A stretch of DNA of 64,000 nucleotides from Phoronis australis (taxonomy: Eukaryota; Phoronida; Phoronidae), in the NCBI GenBank assembly GCA_002633005.1, contig NMRA01000096.1:310001-374000 (forward strand), written 5' to 3'. Made by a program: the position numbers and the translations under genes. Under the pieces are notes generated by a model. The model was given only the letters and a program-made list of their open reading frames with translations, had not been told where the DNA came from and did not search any database. Below are positions 1 to 10,943 of this stretch, in pieces. Within the stretch, counting starts at the first letter, position 1. Every line of letters begins with the position of its first letter.

Positions 1-1523
1 CAGTCGCCAAGTCAGAGATCAGGTGAGGTTTACCTTGCCCAACGGCAATTCATTCTTTTTAAGATTGGCACAAATAAACTTCTGCGAATGTTTTATAGAG
101 CAAAACATAACCAAATTCAATGGTATCTCTAGGACAGATCAGCACCCACCCAGCCTCTGTATAACAGTGTACGATGCCAGTAGCAGGATCGAAAGGTAGT
201 AATGACAAAGATCAGTACTGAGTAGATATTTCAATCTGGAATCCACTAGTCGCAAGCGAAATAACACTTTAGTTAGATCTTGATTCTAAAGTTAGTCGTT
301 TTCTTTGTCAAAATGAAAAGTATACTGTAACCCAGTAGGTTATTTCACCAAAGCTAAGTCGTTTTTTAGCCTCTCTTTCAGAATGACAGCACTCCCCCAC
401 TACACACGCCACAACAGGTCAGTCTGCATGGTTAGTTTATGCTATGAAGTTTGAGACGACCACTACTACATAACACAATGTACAATTAAATGGATTAGAC
501 ACTTTTAGTTAATAAAATACAAACTAGTAAACTTAACACGCCACTTGACATTACATCAGTCTTCAAGATGAAAAATGAACAGAAAACATGTGCTTTGTTA
601 CTAGTAAACAATACAACATAGTGTTGGCGGTCACATAGCACTTTTTAACAAAGTGCTTCACAACATTAAAACACTGGCTCTATCCATCTCAATTTTCTGG
701 GTAGTGTGCAAGACATAGAGTAGATATTGTATAGAAAGTGCGTGAAGTTGTCAGCCTAAGAGATTGCACCTGCTTCACTGCAGACAAAACGCACATTACA
801 TTTCTAGTCAACAGGTGGCAGCGAGAAGGAAGGACATCCCATACATCATAATCTCTACTCTCGGATACTGCTAATGGATCGGTTTTCCACTGTTTATGTT
901 GGCACCACCAACGCTTATCATTCGCATGACATTCGCAATCCAAATAGTGTCAGTCCTATTCTCGACACCAAACCTACAATAAGTTTGAGCCATAGTACCT
1001 TAAGCTGAACACCAAATCGCCATGGTCCCACCAGTTTGCGCTATTTTTTCACTCCCTTTCTCACCCAGGTCACAATTTTCGAGCTACCCTGCCTGTCAGA
1101 TTTTCGAGTCACCCTACACAAAAGATTTTGAGCTCCCCATAATTTGTAAGGTATCCCCTCTGTGTCACCATAAATTTGACCTCACGGCCGTTTCCAAGCT
1201 TTACAAGGATGTGCTACTGTGGCTAGGAGGTGGAGGCCACGATTTGTGCAGGGACCTCATTACTTAACAGAGAGGATTTGGCATTAATCACTTTGTTGAA
1301 TAGAGTGAAATCCTGGCACAGAGCTTGAAGCCACCTTTCCTCTGACATTGTAGGGAAGCATAAACCACTACACAACCAACTGGTTCTCAATAGAAATATA
1401 GTCTATCGTACAATAAAGTGCAAAAAGTTAACATCACAAATGAGCAATTCTTACAAATATAAATAGGACATATTTTAAGTTATAGAGACCATCAAGAATC
1501 TAAACAACATGTTGGAGTGTACG
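1..1523. other. Downstream flank / probable 3'UTR of the LHFPL2-like gene
   Basis: No supportable coding exon on either strand. The short open frames here have no recognisable family and no plausible splice context. The part nearest 1523 would be 3' untranslated sequence of the minus-strand LHFPL2-like gene. I found no convincing minus-strand polyadenylation hexamer close to the stop codon, so the end of the transcript is unresolved. Confidence 0.5.
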
Positions 1524-1666
1524 CTACAACACACAAATCAGTGTCTTTCCGTCAGCAATCTCCGACTCCACTTTGTCAGTAGACGTCCCCTTATCAGCCT
1601 GAATGGACAAGCCAGCACACAGGAACACAAGACCTATACCAACCATGAGTGCATAGAAGGCCCAGC
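1524..1666 (-). CDS. LHFPL2: LHFPL2-like exon 3 (terminal)
   Basis: Acceptor TTGCAG precedes the exon. The split glycine codon is completed to give GWAFYALMVG, i.e. TM4, followed by LCAGLSIQ and a hydrophilic tail ending KTLICVL before the stop. The tail closely parallels the conserved C-terminus of LHFPL2. Confidence 0.88.
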
Positions 1667-4088
1667 CTGCAAGAAATAAGGTGATAAATTGTACAATTGT
1701 TTCTATGATCACAAGGTAGAAGCACTAAAGGCTAATTACCCAACTGTAAACAATGAAATTTTTACCATGAAATGTTGTCTTCTGACATATATGAAATACA
1801 AAAAGTCAATAATAGACTAGTAAACTCTTTTTAATCTAGTTTATTTTTCACGAACATTTTTAAGCCTGGTCTGCACGCCACCTATTTGTCAATCACATGA
1901 TTAGTACAACAGGTGGCATGCAGAGCAGACTTAAAAATTTTGTGATCTATCCACTCTGCTTTAAGATTTACACATTATATATCTAGTTTATTTTTATTGA
2001 CAAATTTGACAAAATAAATTAAAAATTATCATTTGTCTGCAACATTGTGCATTAAACATGCAAAGAAATGCCATAGTATCTAAAGAAAGATGGCACAATT
2101 TGTAAAGAGAACAACCTCTCGAAGTGAGAAAGATTCACAGCCGGGAACATGGTGGAAAACCTATGGCCTCATTCTGTATTTGCCGAAGCTGCTGGATTTC
2201 TGAACCAGTAAAAAAGAAGGCAATAGTCGGATATAACGTGCCCGTATTTTGAGAACCAGTTTGATGATCGTTATCCAGTGGAGAAAACTGGTTCTCATAA
2301 TCCAGGGCATGTTATATCTGACCACTACCAAAAAGAACATTAATACGCGAAATAAGTATATGCTGGATTGCAGGTTTGCACGTGCAAACAATATGTACTT
2401 GAACACCAAACTTCAAAAGCCGCCAAGCCAGCAACAAGAAATGAAGTAGGTAATCATTATCAAATGACACCAAATCAACATTTTGACTGTTGATACAAGA
2501 GTTTCCACAAGCTTCATTTTACTATGGTAATTCTCCACTTTGTTCGCACAAAAATAATTGCCAAAATTGTAATTTTCCAGTTTTTCAAAGGCTGCTGCAA
2601 ATAATGGAAAATTTAACAAGTGTTGTACTGTGACATCTACACAGTTCAAACCATGATTTTTCTGAAAAAATTTCACAAAGCGAAATTTCGCTCGACCACC
2701 ATGTTGTGTGCTAAATAGTTGAAGAACTACAGTAACATTCAACTAAATCTCAAAAGCACCTTAAGCTCAATACCATCCAAAATGTGTTTGGTTCACCATG
2801 AACTTACCCATCTCGCAGTCTGCCATCACAAACGGACTTGCCTGGTGTCCACAAACTCGGGTCACTCTTTTTGTACCCCAGCCAACAGGGTACAGCACTG
2901 TAGCGATGATGAGTAGAATACCTGTAACAGGTACACGGAGATGTTACCAACAGCATTATAATGAAATGAGTATCTGCATGATGACCATTACCTGTACCAT
3001 GCAAACGAAATTACTTGTCATTATGAGGCACAAACAAAATGTTATTTTAGTTTTTGAGATTTCACTTCAAAAATTTATATCAAATGAAATTTGGACATCC
3101 TGTTATTTAGCTATGAATGTACCAAAAGGTTTTCTTTTAATTGTATTTTACTAAAGACATGGTAATGTGATCCAATTAATGATAAATTGGCACATAAGGT
3201 CAAAAATCAAGTCCACAGGCTTTCTAAAATATGAACTTTTATAGAGTAAATTTCTATAGTTTTGAATTGTAGATATGTCGATAAGGTCCCACATAATCCT
3301 AATAATGGATGCTCCCTTTCACGTGATCTTTATAAATAGGCAAAGAAATCGATTCTTGTGGTTGCTGATGTATTTCGAAAAAGAAAAATAGAAATTGAAA
3401 TAACAAAGGTAAAATAACCATCCTAACAATGGATATTTGGAGGATGTAGGAGGAATGTGTTTGAAAGCAAACAAATGAACTTCTTACTGAATTTACAAAA
3501 GAGATTTTTACCTGAAATCGTCTGGACAAATCCAGTGATGGTGAATATGCTCTTCTGAAAACAGACCCGCATACACAAACTTAACACAGCTGAACAAGAC
3601 GCGAAGCCCAATATGGCTACGGCTATGGTGAATAATATCAACGAAGCTTTCCATGCGTCCGGGAAATCCTCATCAGGTAAACCAAAACTGGTGACAAACC
3701 TGGCACAATGCACACTGCCAGTGTAAAAGTCTGTAAACCCCTGAATCTGCGTACACCTGTTGAAAATGCCAAGCGTCGGTGTAAATGTTTTCGTATTATC
3801 ATAATAGTCATCATAGTCCGAACTTGGCTCATGCTGAAGGTATTTAGTCCTGTTTCCTGAACGAAATGCGTTTTTTTCACGCTCCTTTCCTATTAGCCAC
3901 TGTGGGGTGATCACTGCGGAGACGACCGTAAGCGTTGCCACCAGACTCAGGAGAGTCCATAGTAACGAGCGACATGTGACGATCACATGACAGTTACAGC
4001 AGCTGCTGTTCTGTTCCTGGTGCCATTCCTTTTCCACAAAGTCCATAAGTGAGTATCGTTTCTCCTTTTGGTAGTTGACCGAGTGCAT
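1524..4088 (-). CDS. LHFPL2: LHFPL2-like four-pass membrane protein, 3 exons, 277 aa
   Basis: Exons are 4088-3512, 2921-2808 and 1666-1524, and all junctions are GT-AG and in frame. The product belongs to the LHFPL tetraspan family, small claudin-superfamily-like membrane proteins. Seen directly: a CHVIVTCRSLLWTLLS segment opening TM1 (about residues 42-62), a WLIG motif, the family signature TLGIFNRC before the second half of the extracellular loop, TM2 (about 148-172), TM3 (about 181-203) followed by YPVGWG, a Cys-containing second loop, and TM4 starting GWAFY (from 231). The C-terminal tail ends DGKTLICVL. This resembles vertebrate LHFPL2, as I recall it, more than LHFPL3-6. It is about 50 residues longer than the usual 228, from a ~33-residue N-terminal extension and an acidic Tyr-rich insert. 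The first ATG of the open frame was chosen; Met15 is an alternative. The cellular role of LHFPL2 is poorly defined. Confidence 0.88.
1852..1942. repeat. Short foldback (hairpin) repeat in LHFPL2-like intron 2
   Basis: Two arms of about 29 bases (1861-1889 and 1905-1932) are imperfect reverse complements built on GTCTGCACGCCACCT, with matching A/T-rich extensions and a short loop. It looks like a miniature inverted-repeat element or remnant. There is no coding content. Confidence 0.6.
2225..2330. mobile_element. Miniature inverted-repeat element, family C copy 1
   Basis: Near-palindrome with arms of about 38 bases carrying GATATAACGTGCCC and GAGAACCAGTTT on one side and their complements on the other, around a ~20-base loop. 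A related, longer copy lies near 21905. The element is in LHFPL2-like intron 2. Confidence 0.65.
2525..2733. mobile_element. MITE family A, copy 1
   Basis: Starts TGGTAATTCTCCACTT and ends with the imperfect reverse complement (GTGCTAAATAGTTGAAGAACTA). The interior holds the family's shared blocks: TAATTGCCAAAATTG, TTTTCAAAGGCTG, CAAATAATG, and AAATTTCACAAAGCGAAATTTC. About 210 bp, non-coding. Related copies lie at 5291, 6351, 40054, 42887, 44147 and 47257. Confidence 0.7.
2808..2921 (-). CDS. LHFPL2: LHFPL2-like exon 2
   Basis: A 114-base phase-1 exon bounded by a TTACAG acceptor and a G|GTAAG donor. It encodes ILLIIATVLYPVGWG, the rest of TM3, then a short extracellular loop with Cys residues in a VCGHQASPF...DCEMG context typical of LHFPL proteins. 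It is visible only by reading the frame through splice sites. Confidence 0.88.
3512..4088 (-). CDS. LHFPL2: LHFPL2-like exon 1 (coding)
   Basis: Encodes residues 1-192 plus the first base of codon 193: a cytoplasmic N-terminus, TM1, the long first extracellular loop, TM2 and the start of TM3. The donor is G|GTAAAA on the minus strand. A possible splice acceptor (TTTCATAG) lies just upstream at about 4116, suggesting a separate 5'UTR exon further upstream. Confidence 0.88.
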
Positions 4089-4115
4089 CTTGATGGGTGG
4101 TCAGGATCAGACACT

Positions 4116-4617
4116 CTATGAAATAAAGCAAAAACGTGCAAGTTAGGTGTAATTCACAAAATTCTATTGTATGCTATAGTGTACTGTAAAAATTGTCCAG
4201 TTCGGAACAATCTCTAAATTTCAGGGCACCAAAATTGAACTTTCTCAATTCTGAAGATACGGACATGGACAGTTATGGTGTTCATCATATTTCTCAAATA
4301 TTGCATACTCATTTTGTTTTGAGAGCCTAGAAACAGACTCGGTAACGTATAAAATTGTAGGAACAAAATGCCAATACAATGTTTTCATGTGTCCCCATAG
4401 TGTGCAACACCAGCAGTTGTTTGCCATAGACTGTAATAGGGCCGTCCCGGATAAGACAGCGACACTCAAACCTCGCTGTATTTACCCACAATGCCCTAAA
4501 CATCCATCAGGCACATTTGCTGCCTCGTTTTCATGCCACTGGAGATATATTTATACACACAATGGAGATCATGGGTAAGATGCCTACTACTAAGTCTGAT
4601 TGGATTTTTGTGTTTGA
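4116..4617. other. Upstream flank of the LHFPL2-like coding exon
   Basis: Contains the candidate splice acceptor for a 5'UTR intron at its lower edge. Otherwise I see no coding or repeat signal. Short open frames here overlap on both strands and match nothing I recognise. Confidence 0.4.
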
Positions 4618-4745
4618 CCAGTGGTCCTGATGGCTCAGTGGCTAGAGCGTCTACACGGTTAGCAGAAGGTCCTGGGTTTGAGTCCCGGTCGGGGGTGGAA
4701 ATTGTTTTGGACTTATATTTTATTAGGTCACGTAATGTAACCAAA
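4618..4745 (+). mobile_element. tRNA-derived SINE head
   Basis: A tRNA-like RNA polymerase III promoter is readable: an A-box (TGGCTCAGTGG) and, about 35 bases on, a B-box (GGTTTGAGTCC) followed by CGGTCGGGGGTGG. The acceptor stem does not pair as in a functional tRNA, and an AT-rich body follows. This is the usual form of a tRNA-derived SINE. The 3' limit is uncertain. Confidence 0.75.
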
Positions 4746-4849
4746 AGATGGCAGGTTGAACAGTATAAACTATTTCCAACATGTTATTTGTTGTTGTCTG
4801 ATTCTTTACTAGTTTTTCTCGCCTGCATTACTCCATTCATTTTTCCAAT

Positions 4850-5108
4850 GCCAACAAAGTATTACTGCTGTGCTGTGGGCTGTAACCCCAACATGAGAAA
4901 GTTTGATAAACTGGACAAATACCAGTGGATGTGTGATCTGAAATTCTATGCCTTCTCAACATCAGTGAGACACACGAAAATGTGCCCGAATTCCAAAATG
5001 AGGTCACAGGCTTTCTTATCTCTGAGACAAAAGAGAGTTCTACTACTGTGTAATCCGGGGCGGCTCTATAACCTTCAGTATGGTAAGTGCAAGATTGCCA
5101 ATGACTAA
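4850..5108 (+). pseudogene. Possible THAP-like zinc-finger relic
   Basis: The plus-strand frame from 4850 reads KYYCCAVGCNPN and then LKFYAF, resembling the start of a C2CH THAP domain (CxAxGCxN...FxxFP), as found in P-element-like transposases. The expected downstream W and C..H motif is not convincing, and the frame fuses with the SINE upstream. A similar KFYCCAVCCN string occurs on the minus strand near 7430. Most likely transposon debris. Confidence 0.25.
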
Positions 5109-5290
5109 AGTTTGGTACAACTGCTATGAAAAGTTGAGCCAAATAATAAATCTTTAACAGTCCCTAACTAGACAGGTAAACAACAGCATGTTCCCAGTTG
5201 GTGCTTCACAAACAGTTGCGAGGAATACCTATTGTTGTAACATAACTTTTTGAGTTGACCAGTTTCTACCAACCAGTGAGTACATAATAG

Positions 5291-5519
5291 GTAAATCTCC
5301 ACTCACTTCGCACAAAATTAATCACCAAAATTGTCATTTCCCCAGTTTTCAAAGGCTGATTACTTTTCTGCAATTTAGCAAAAATTTACCGTAAGTTGTT
5401 TTATCACATCTACGCAGTTGCAAACCATTCTAGTAACAGACTATAACTTTCTTCATCGACAAAAATAGAATTTCAATTTTCCACCATATCATGAGCTAAA
5501 TAAGTGAAGGATTGCCACA
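5291..5519. mobile_element. MITE family A, copy 2
   Basis: Begins AGGTAAATCTCCACTCAC and ends GCTAAATAAGTGAAGGATTGCCA, the imperfect terminal inverted repeat. It shares internal blocks with the other family A copies. Its inner part opens the first unit of the 1.03-kb tandem duplication. Confidence 0.65.
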
Positions 5520-7390
5520 GTACCACACATGGAGAAATAAGAGACTTGATAAGCATGTACCTGATCAGCTGGAATGTCAGTCAGTAACAAAGGGAATCTA
5601 CCATCTGTCACTTACAGACAACAAACTGCTGTGGCTGTCCCAGACAGCTGGACTTACCAGTAACAAATCCCAGACACAACTGCTTAAGTGTTAATCAGGT
5701 TAACAAACAACTCACACTTATCAGTGGGGGTGATCTGCATACATAATAAACAACATCCCACATTCCCAGTCATTAAATAGGCCAATGGCTTCCCCACCAT
5801 GAAGGGTGCTAATTGATGTGTTTTCGTGAGTCATGCATAGATAACTATCCAATGAGCATTTTTCTGCTGTCAAATGGCATCATGGCTGGGTATTTGTAAG
5901 GATAAGCCCATACTGAGATAAGCCCCCACTCCTACTACAGAAATTCTCCATTTATTTCTAAGAACACTATATGGCCGACAAGTAAATTCTCTTTGGTTAC
6001 ATTTCTCGGAGAAATGACAGATTAAGAACGTTTTTGTACATTACAAGAATGGAGTGTAGTATGTAGATATCATAAAACAACATTTGCTACAACTTCCATT
6101 ATTTGGAAACTGATAATCAAGTCTTTGAAAAATGGAAAATGAAACTTTAACTTATTTTTTTTGAGTAAATGAAATGAAGAATCACTGTACATGAAACTGA
6201 AACCCATGGAGTGTCCTGACCTTTTGGAACACAATGGGAACCACCCCAGTAGAAATATTGTTCGTCATGGAGGTAAGACAAGGTGTTGTTAAATTGGCCT
6301 TGTTTTAGACATGTCAAGCTGATTCTGGGAATCATGTCAGAAAATATCGNAATTGCCAAAATTGTCATTTCCCCAATTTTCAAAGGCTGATTACTTTTCT
6401 GCAAATAAGCGAAAATTTACCGTAAGTTGTTTTATCACATCTACGTAGTGCAAACCATTCGAGTAACATACTATAACTTCTTCATCGACAAAAATAGAAT
6501 TTCAATTTTCCACCATATCATGAGCTAAATAAGTGAAGGATTGCCACAGTACCACACATGGAGAAATAAGAGACTTGATAAGCATGTACCTGATCAGCTG
6601 GAATGTCAGACAGTAACAAAGGGAATCTACCATCTGTCACTTACAGACAACAAACTGCTGTGGCTGTCCCAGACAGCTGGACTTACCAGTAACAAATCCC
6701 AGACACAACTGCTTAAGTGTTAATCAGGTTAACAAACAACTCACACTTATCAGTGGGGGTGATCTGCATACATAATAAACAACATCCCACATTCCCAGTC
6801 ATTAAATAGGCCAATGGCTTCCCCACCATGAAGGGTGCTAATTGATGTGTTTTCATGAGTCATGAATAGATAACTATCCAATGAGCATTTTTCTGCTGTC
6901 AAATGGCATCATGGCTGGGTATTTGTAAGGATAAGCCCATACTGAGATAAGCCCCCACTCCTACTACAGAAATTCTCCATTTATTTCTAAGAACACAATA
7001 TCATATATGGCCGACAAGTAAATTCTCTTTGGTTACATTTCTCGCAGAAATGACAGATTAAGAACGTTTTTGTACATTACAACAATGGAGTGTAGTATGT
7101 AGATATCATAAAACAACATTTGCTACAACTTCCATTATTTGGAAACTGATAATCAAGTCTTCGAAAAATGGAAAATGAAACTTTAACTTATTTTTTTTGA
7201 GTAAATGAAATGAAGAATCACTGTACATGAAACTGAAACCCATGGAATGTCCTGACCTTTTGGAACACAATGGGAACCGCCCCAGTAGAAATATTGTTCG
7301 TCATGGAGGTAAGACAAGGTGTTGTTAAATTGGCCTAGCTTGTTTTAGACATGTCAAGCTGATTCTGGGAATCATGTCAGAAAATATCGC
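5327..7390. repeat. Near-identical tandem duplication, unit about 1.03 kb
   Basis: Unit 1 (about 5327-6349) and unit 2 (about 6351-7390) match almost base for base. For example, the 60-codon open frame at 5512-5694 recurs at 6541-6723 with one residue change, an offset of 1029. Unit 2 has small insertions near 7003 and 7335. Each unit contains an inner part of MITE family A. The units meet at an undetermined base (6350). The repeated open frame has no recognisable domain and is probably not a gene. Confidence 0.85.
6351..6548. mobile_element. MITE family A, copy 3 (5'-truncated by the duplication)
   Basis: Begins inside the element (AATTGCCAAAATTGTC) directly after the undetermined base at 6350. 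It ends with the family's 3' terminal repeat GTGAAGGATTGCCACAG. The 5' terminus is missing. Confidence 0.65.
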
Positions 7391-10280
7391 ATTCATGGAT
7401 ATTTCTCTGTCATTGCAGCACACAGCACAGCAGTAAAACTTGAAAAAAAGCAAGGCCCAACAAATGACATGAGAAACTTTAATGGTGTGAAAAGGAGACT
7501 TGGGAACTGCTTGACAGACAGATGTTACAGCACCACAGACAAGAGATTCATTATGTAATCCGACCATCCTATTCAACAAGTCTTCTCTCAGATACAGCAG
7601 ACTGAGTTCAACCATAAGCGCAAATAAACATTTTATGTAAATTGAAATATAATAGTCCCTTTCATCACACAGAAACAATTAAAGAGAAGAAGCCCTCAAC
7701 ATTGTCTGTGATGTCACCTAGTCATGACAGAAAAATATAAACAGCCATTCTGNACAAATAATCATAGTTTCTATAGATACCGGACTCAAAACTTGAAAGC
7801 AAGTACACTGAGTGATGATCCTATTAACGCTACACACAATGCCATCTTTGAAAATCAACCTTGGTTTGAGTTTTTGGTTAGGGCCCATCATCTGGTTTCC
7901 ACCACTAATGCTCTACGTGTTGAAGTCAATTTTTAGGTTCGTTACACATGACCATGACAAAGCATGAGAGACCTCATGACCATATCTATCCACAAAAAGC
8001 AGAGTCTAAAAATTATTGAAGACTTGGGTTTGTTAAAAACAATACCTGCACACCAGTCATCATTTTCAGCTACCCATATTTCCCATGTCTCCTATTCTTC
8101 ACCTTTACATAACTTTTGGTACCTTCACTAAACAAGGTGAATGGTAAAAGGCAATATTGTTAACAATTGTTCATAGAGTAACTGATAAGCCAAACCATGG
8201 ACAGTTACTAACATGTTCCAAGAGATATGTTATCAATGTAAACAAGCTCTATTGCTTTGCTAGTGAAGCATTGACAACAGGAATCAGAAAACTGGTACCT
8301 AGAGAAACACTGTGTCCTATTACCTGGAAGTCAATATCAACAGAAATCTATAGTTGGATCAGATGCTCCTTTTGTATTAAAGGTACTTGGCAGCATCTTA
8401 AAAAGACTAGCGCCACTTGCCAACCTCACTAGAACTTAGTTGCCCCAAATGCACCCATGAACTACTTCAATTTGCAAACATGTCAGAATTATGCTCATTA
8501 AAAATGAATTAACCATCAGCTTAGAAACTATAAGTTCGGGCAGAAGAAACCTCAAAAGTTCATGCATCAAGGCCTAACCGAGATCTGTAAGCAGTTTAAA
8601 GATGCCATCATCAAACCACCAAGGGCACTTACCATTAAAAAAACTGATCTCAACTTTTTTTACTCAGACGAGAAGTGACTAGGGGCTTGAAAGGAACTGG
8701 CAATTCCCTAGTGCCCGAGACTACGCTCCAAGCCTAAACTGATTCGGCGAGACAGCTGGACAAGTTAATGAGCCAGGTCTCAAGCAACAATGAATTGTCA
8801 GTCAGTCCCATGCACAGGAACCACATTCAAATTGAGAAACGAAAAAAATAGTAGCGATTCGGTGACAGTAGCAGGTTGAACATGAATGTTTCGTAGTTAC
8901 CAATGGTAAGGCCTTACCTTGCAGCATTTAAACAAAAGGTACTGTTTTATCGGTATAAGATTCTGCTAAATAAGGAATATGCCTTCTGAGCACTCTCAGT
9001 GCTCCATATAGCACCAATGAACTGCCCAAGTTGATGCCAGCAATTCAAAATCAATTCCAACTGTCACACCACGCCTGTAATCTGATTTCACAGTCAACTT
9101 AATCTGTAAATAATCACCTCTAAAAGCAAGTTATGAGAGTTAATTCACCATCCACATTTCATTAGCTGCAAGGGTCACACCAAGAGGTTGTCTTTATTCA
9201 ACAGAGTCACTAGGCCAGCAATACAGTGCAACTTGTCGAGAGTGGGGGAGCACACCAAGCCATATTTATTGTATGTACTAAATCAAGTCATAACTGAGTC
9301 ATAATATTACAAAATACTACGAAAGTTCTGAATCTTGATACAAGTGCCGCAGTACCTTAATTTCAAAGTCTCCGACTTTCACTGGATGTTTCAACAGAGC
9401 GGTTTAACAGAAAAAAATTCTATAGTATTTGTTATCTACAAAGGACAAGTTGCACAGATTAAATCAGTGGTCATTCATGTTCAATGTTAGCCCAAGGCTG
9501 TATTTTTACTTCATTTTATGCAGCTGAAGTGAAGACACATATTGAGTTTATGGGTGCGTCACCCAGGATGCAATCTTGATATACCATAAGAAATTAAAGC
9601 AGTTACTTTTGTTGTATTTTCCATCAATATAATCACCACCAGATTAGCTTCATTTTTCCAATTTACGCAGTGCGTTTGTCCAGTGGTACTGCAATGATCT
9701 CTGAACTATTTCCATAACTCCAAAAATGCAGGAAGACAGATCCAATGGACATCAGTATTTAGAAGTGTAGGGTGAACACTGCATGCCCCACAAGATATTT
9801 CCTGGAAACAACTTCATACAGCTAAGCAGGTACAAAACAGTGGACTAAAATACTACTTACATAAAAAATTCAGTCAGTTTAGAAGAGTGAAAAACATTAG
9901 TTTGCTCAAGATCAATGAGCAACTTTGGCCACCAAAATTAAAAGTTGTAGTAAATGACAAATGATTACAACCTCAATGGTACATACTATGGGACCCATTG
10001 AAACATTCCCTTGGTAGATATTTTATGAACTGCCAAGTCCCTTTTCAGACTCTGCTAATGAAAAACAGTGTCTAGCTACTTGAGATATACGAATGCCAAA
10101 ATCACCCAGGTAGCACTTGTCAGAATCAAGAAAATTTAATTTCAGCTAGAATGTGGTGTACCAAGTGCTAAAGAGTGTCCCAAACTGGAGAATATTTACT
10201 TCGACTCCCATTGAGTGATAACAATTGATTGCTTCATGACTTGACCCCATTCTATGACTGGTTTATCACCCGTACAAGTA
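7391..10280. other. Intergenic/intronic, no gene recognised
   Basis: AT-rich with an undetermined base at 7753. Open frames such as 8157-8432 have no recognisable domain or splice logic. This could be intron or upstream region of the LHFPL2-like gene if its first exon lies farther upstream. Confidence 0.4.
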
Positions 10281-10943
10281 TGGAAAGCCAAAACGCAAAA
10301 AATTCCAGGACAAATTTTCTGTTAAAAAATATAACTCAAAACCAAAATTTATTGTGCCTGAACCTATAAGTTATCACAGGACCAAAATTTAACACGTCAG
10401 GACCAAAAATATATCATGCCAGGACACAAAATTTATCACGCCAGGACATAAAATTTCTTTCCAGGAGAAAATTTCATGACATGTGACAATGACTATCCAC
10501 TTGTCTCTGTAATACTCAGCTGTATTCAAGTATAGTATACATTGGCTTCTGTTGTATAACATGGAAGAGACGATAGAAATTCAATATCTCTCTGAGGGGT
10601 CACGTGCTAGTGGATGGTCACGTGGTTTCCTGGCATGAAATTTTCCTGACGTGAAATTTTCCTGACGTGAAATTTTCCTGACGTGAAATTTTCCTGACGT
10701 GAAATTTTCCAGACGTGAAAAATTCTCTTGATGTGTGAAATTTTCTTGAGCGAAATTTTCCTGAGGTGTGAAATTTTCCTGGCGTGCAAAATTTTCCAGA
10801 CATAATAAATTCCGAGTCCTGCCATGTTAAAGTTTGGTCCTGACGTGATTATAGATCCTGATGCGACAAATTTTGGTCCTGCAGAGAATTTCATTCTTGA
10901 ATAGAAAACTTTTGTCTGGAAATTTTTCTACTTTGGCTTTCCA
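10281..10943. mobile_element. 663-bp foldback element with TA target duplication and iterated subrepeats
   Basis: The ends are TGGAAAGCCAAA at 10281 and its exact complement ending at 10943, flanked on both sides by TA. Both arms consist of degenerate iterations of a CAGGAC-AAAATTT-type block (left arm about 10300-10470) and the complementary block (right arm about 10620-10930). A ~100-base spacer separates them. The architecture matches a foldback or Tc1/mariner-like non-autonomous DNA element. There is no transposase frame; the 95-residue minus-strand frame over the right arm is a by-product of the repeats. Confidence 0.8.
10630..10735. repeat. 16-bp tandem repeat in the right arm of the foldback element
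   Basis: GAAATTTTCCTGACGT repeats about five times almost perfectly from 10637, then continues in decayed form to about 10790. The unit is the complement of the block iterated in the left arm. Confidence 0.85.

Noticed and set aside
4618-4700. Functional tRNA gene
   Set aside because: A- and B-boxes are present but the acceptor and anticodon arms do not pair properly; SINE is the better explanation.
4726-4743. 18-base string GGTCACGTAATGTAACCA also found at 59920, as a shared regulatory site
   Set aside because: One copy lies in the SINE body. Two occurrences may reflect repeat debris, and there is no evidence of function.
4533-5108. 191-codon plus-strand open frame as a gene
   Set aside because: It runs through the tRNA-derived SINE and then a THAP-like relic; the fused reading is an accident of frame.
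5512-6723. Duplicated 60-codon open frames as paired small genes
   Set aside because: Conserved only because the whole 1.03-kb unit is duplicated; the surrounding non-coding sequence is equally conserved and no domain is present.
10607-10894. Repetitive 95-residue minus-strand protein
   Set aside because: Product of the 16-bp repeat in the foldback element's arm; no codon-level conservation evident.
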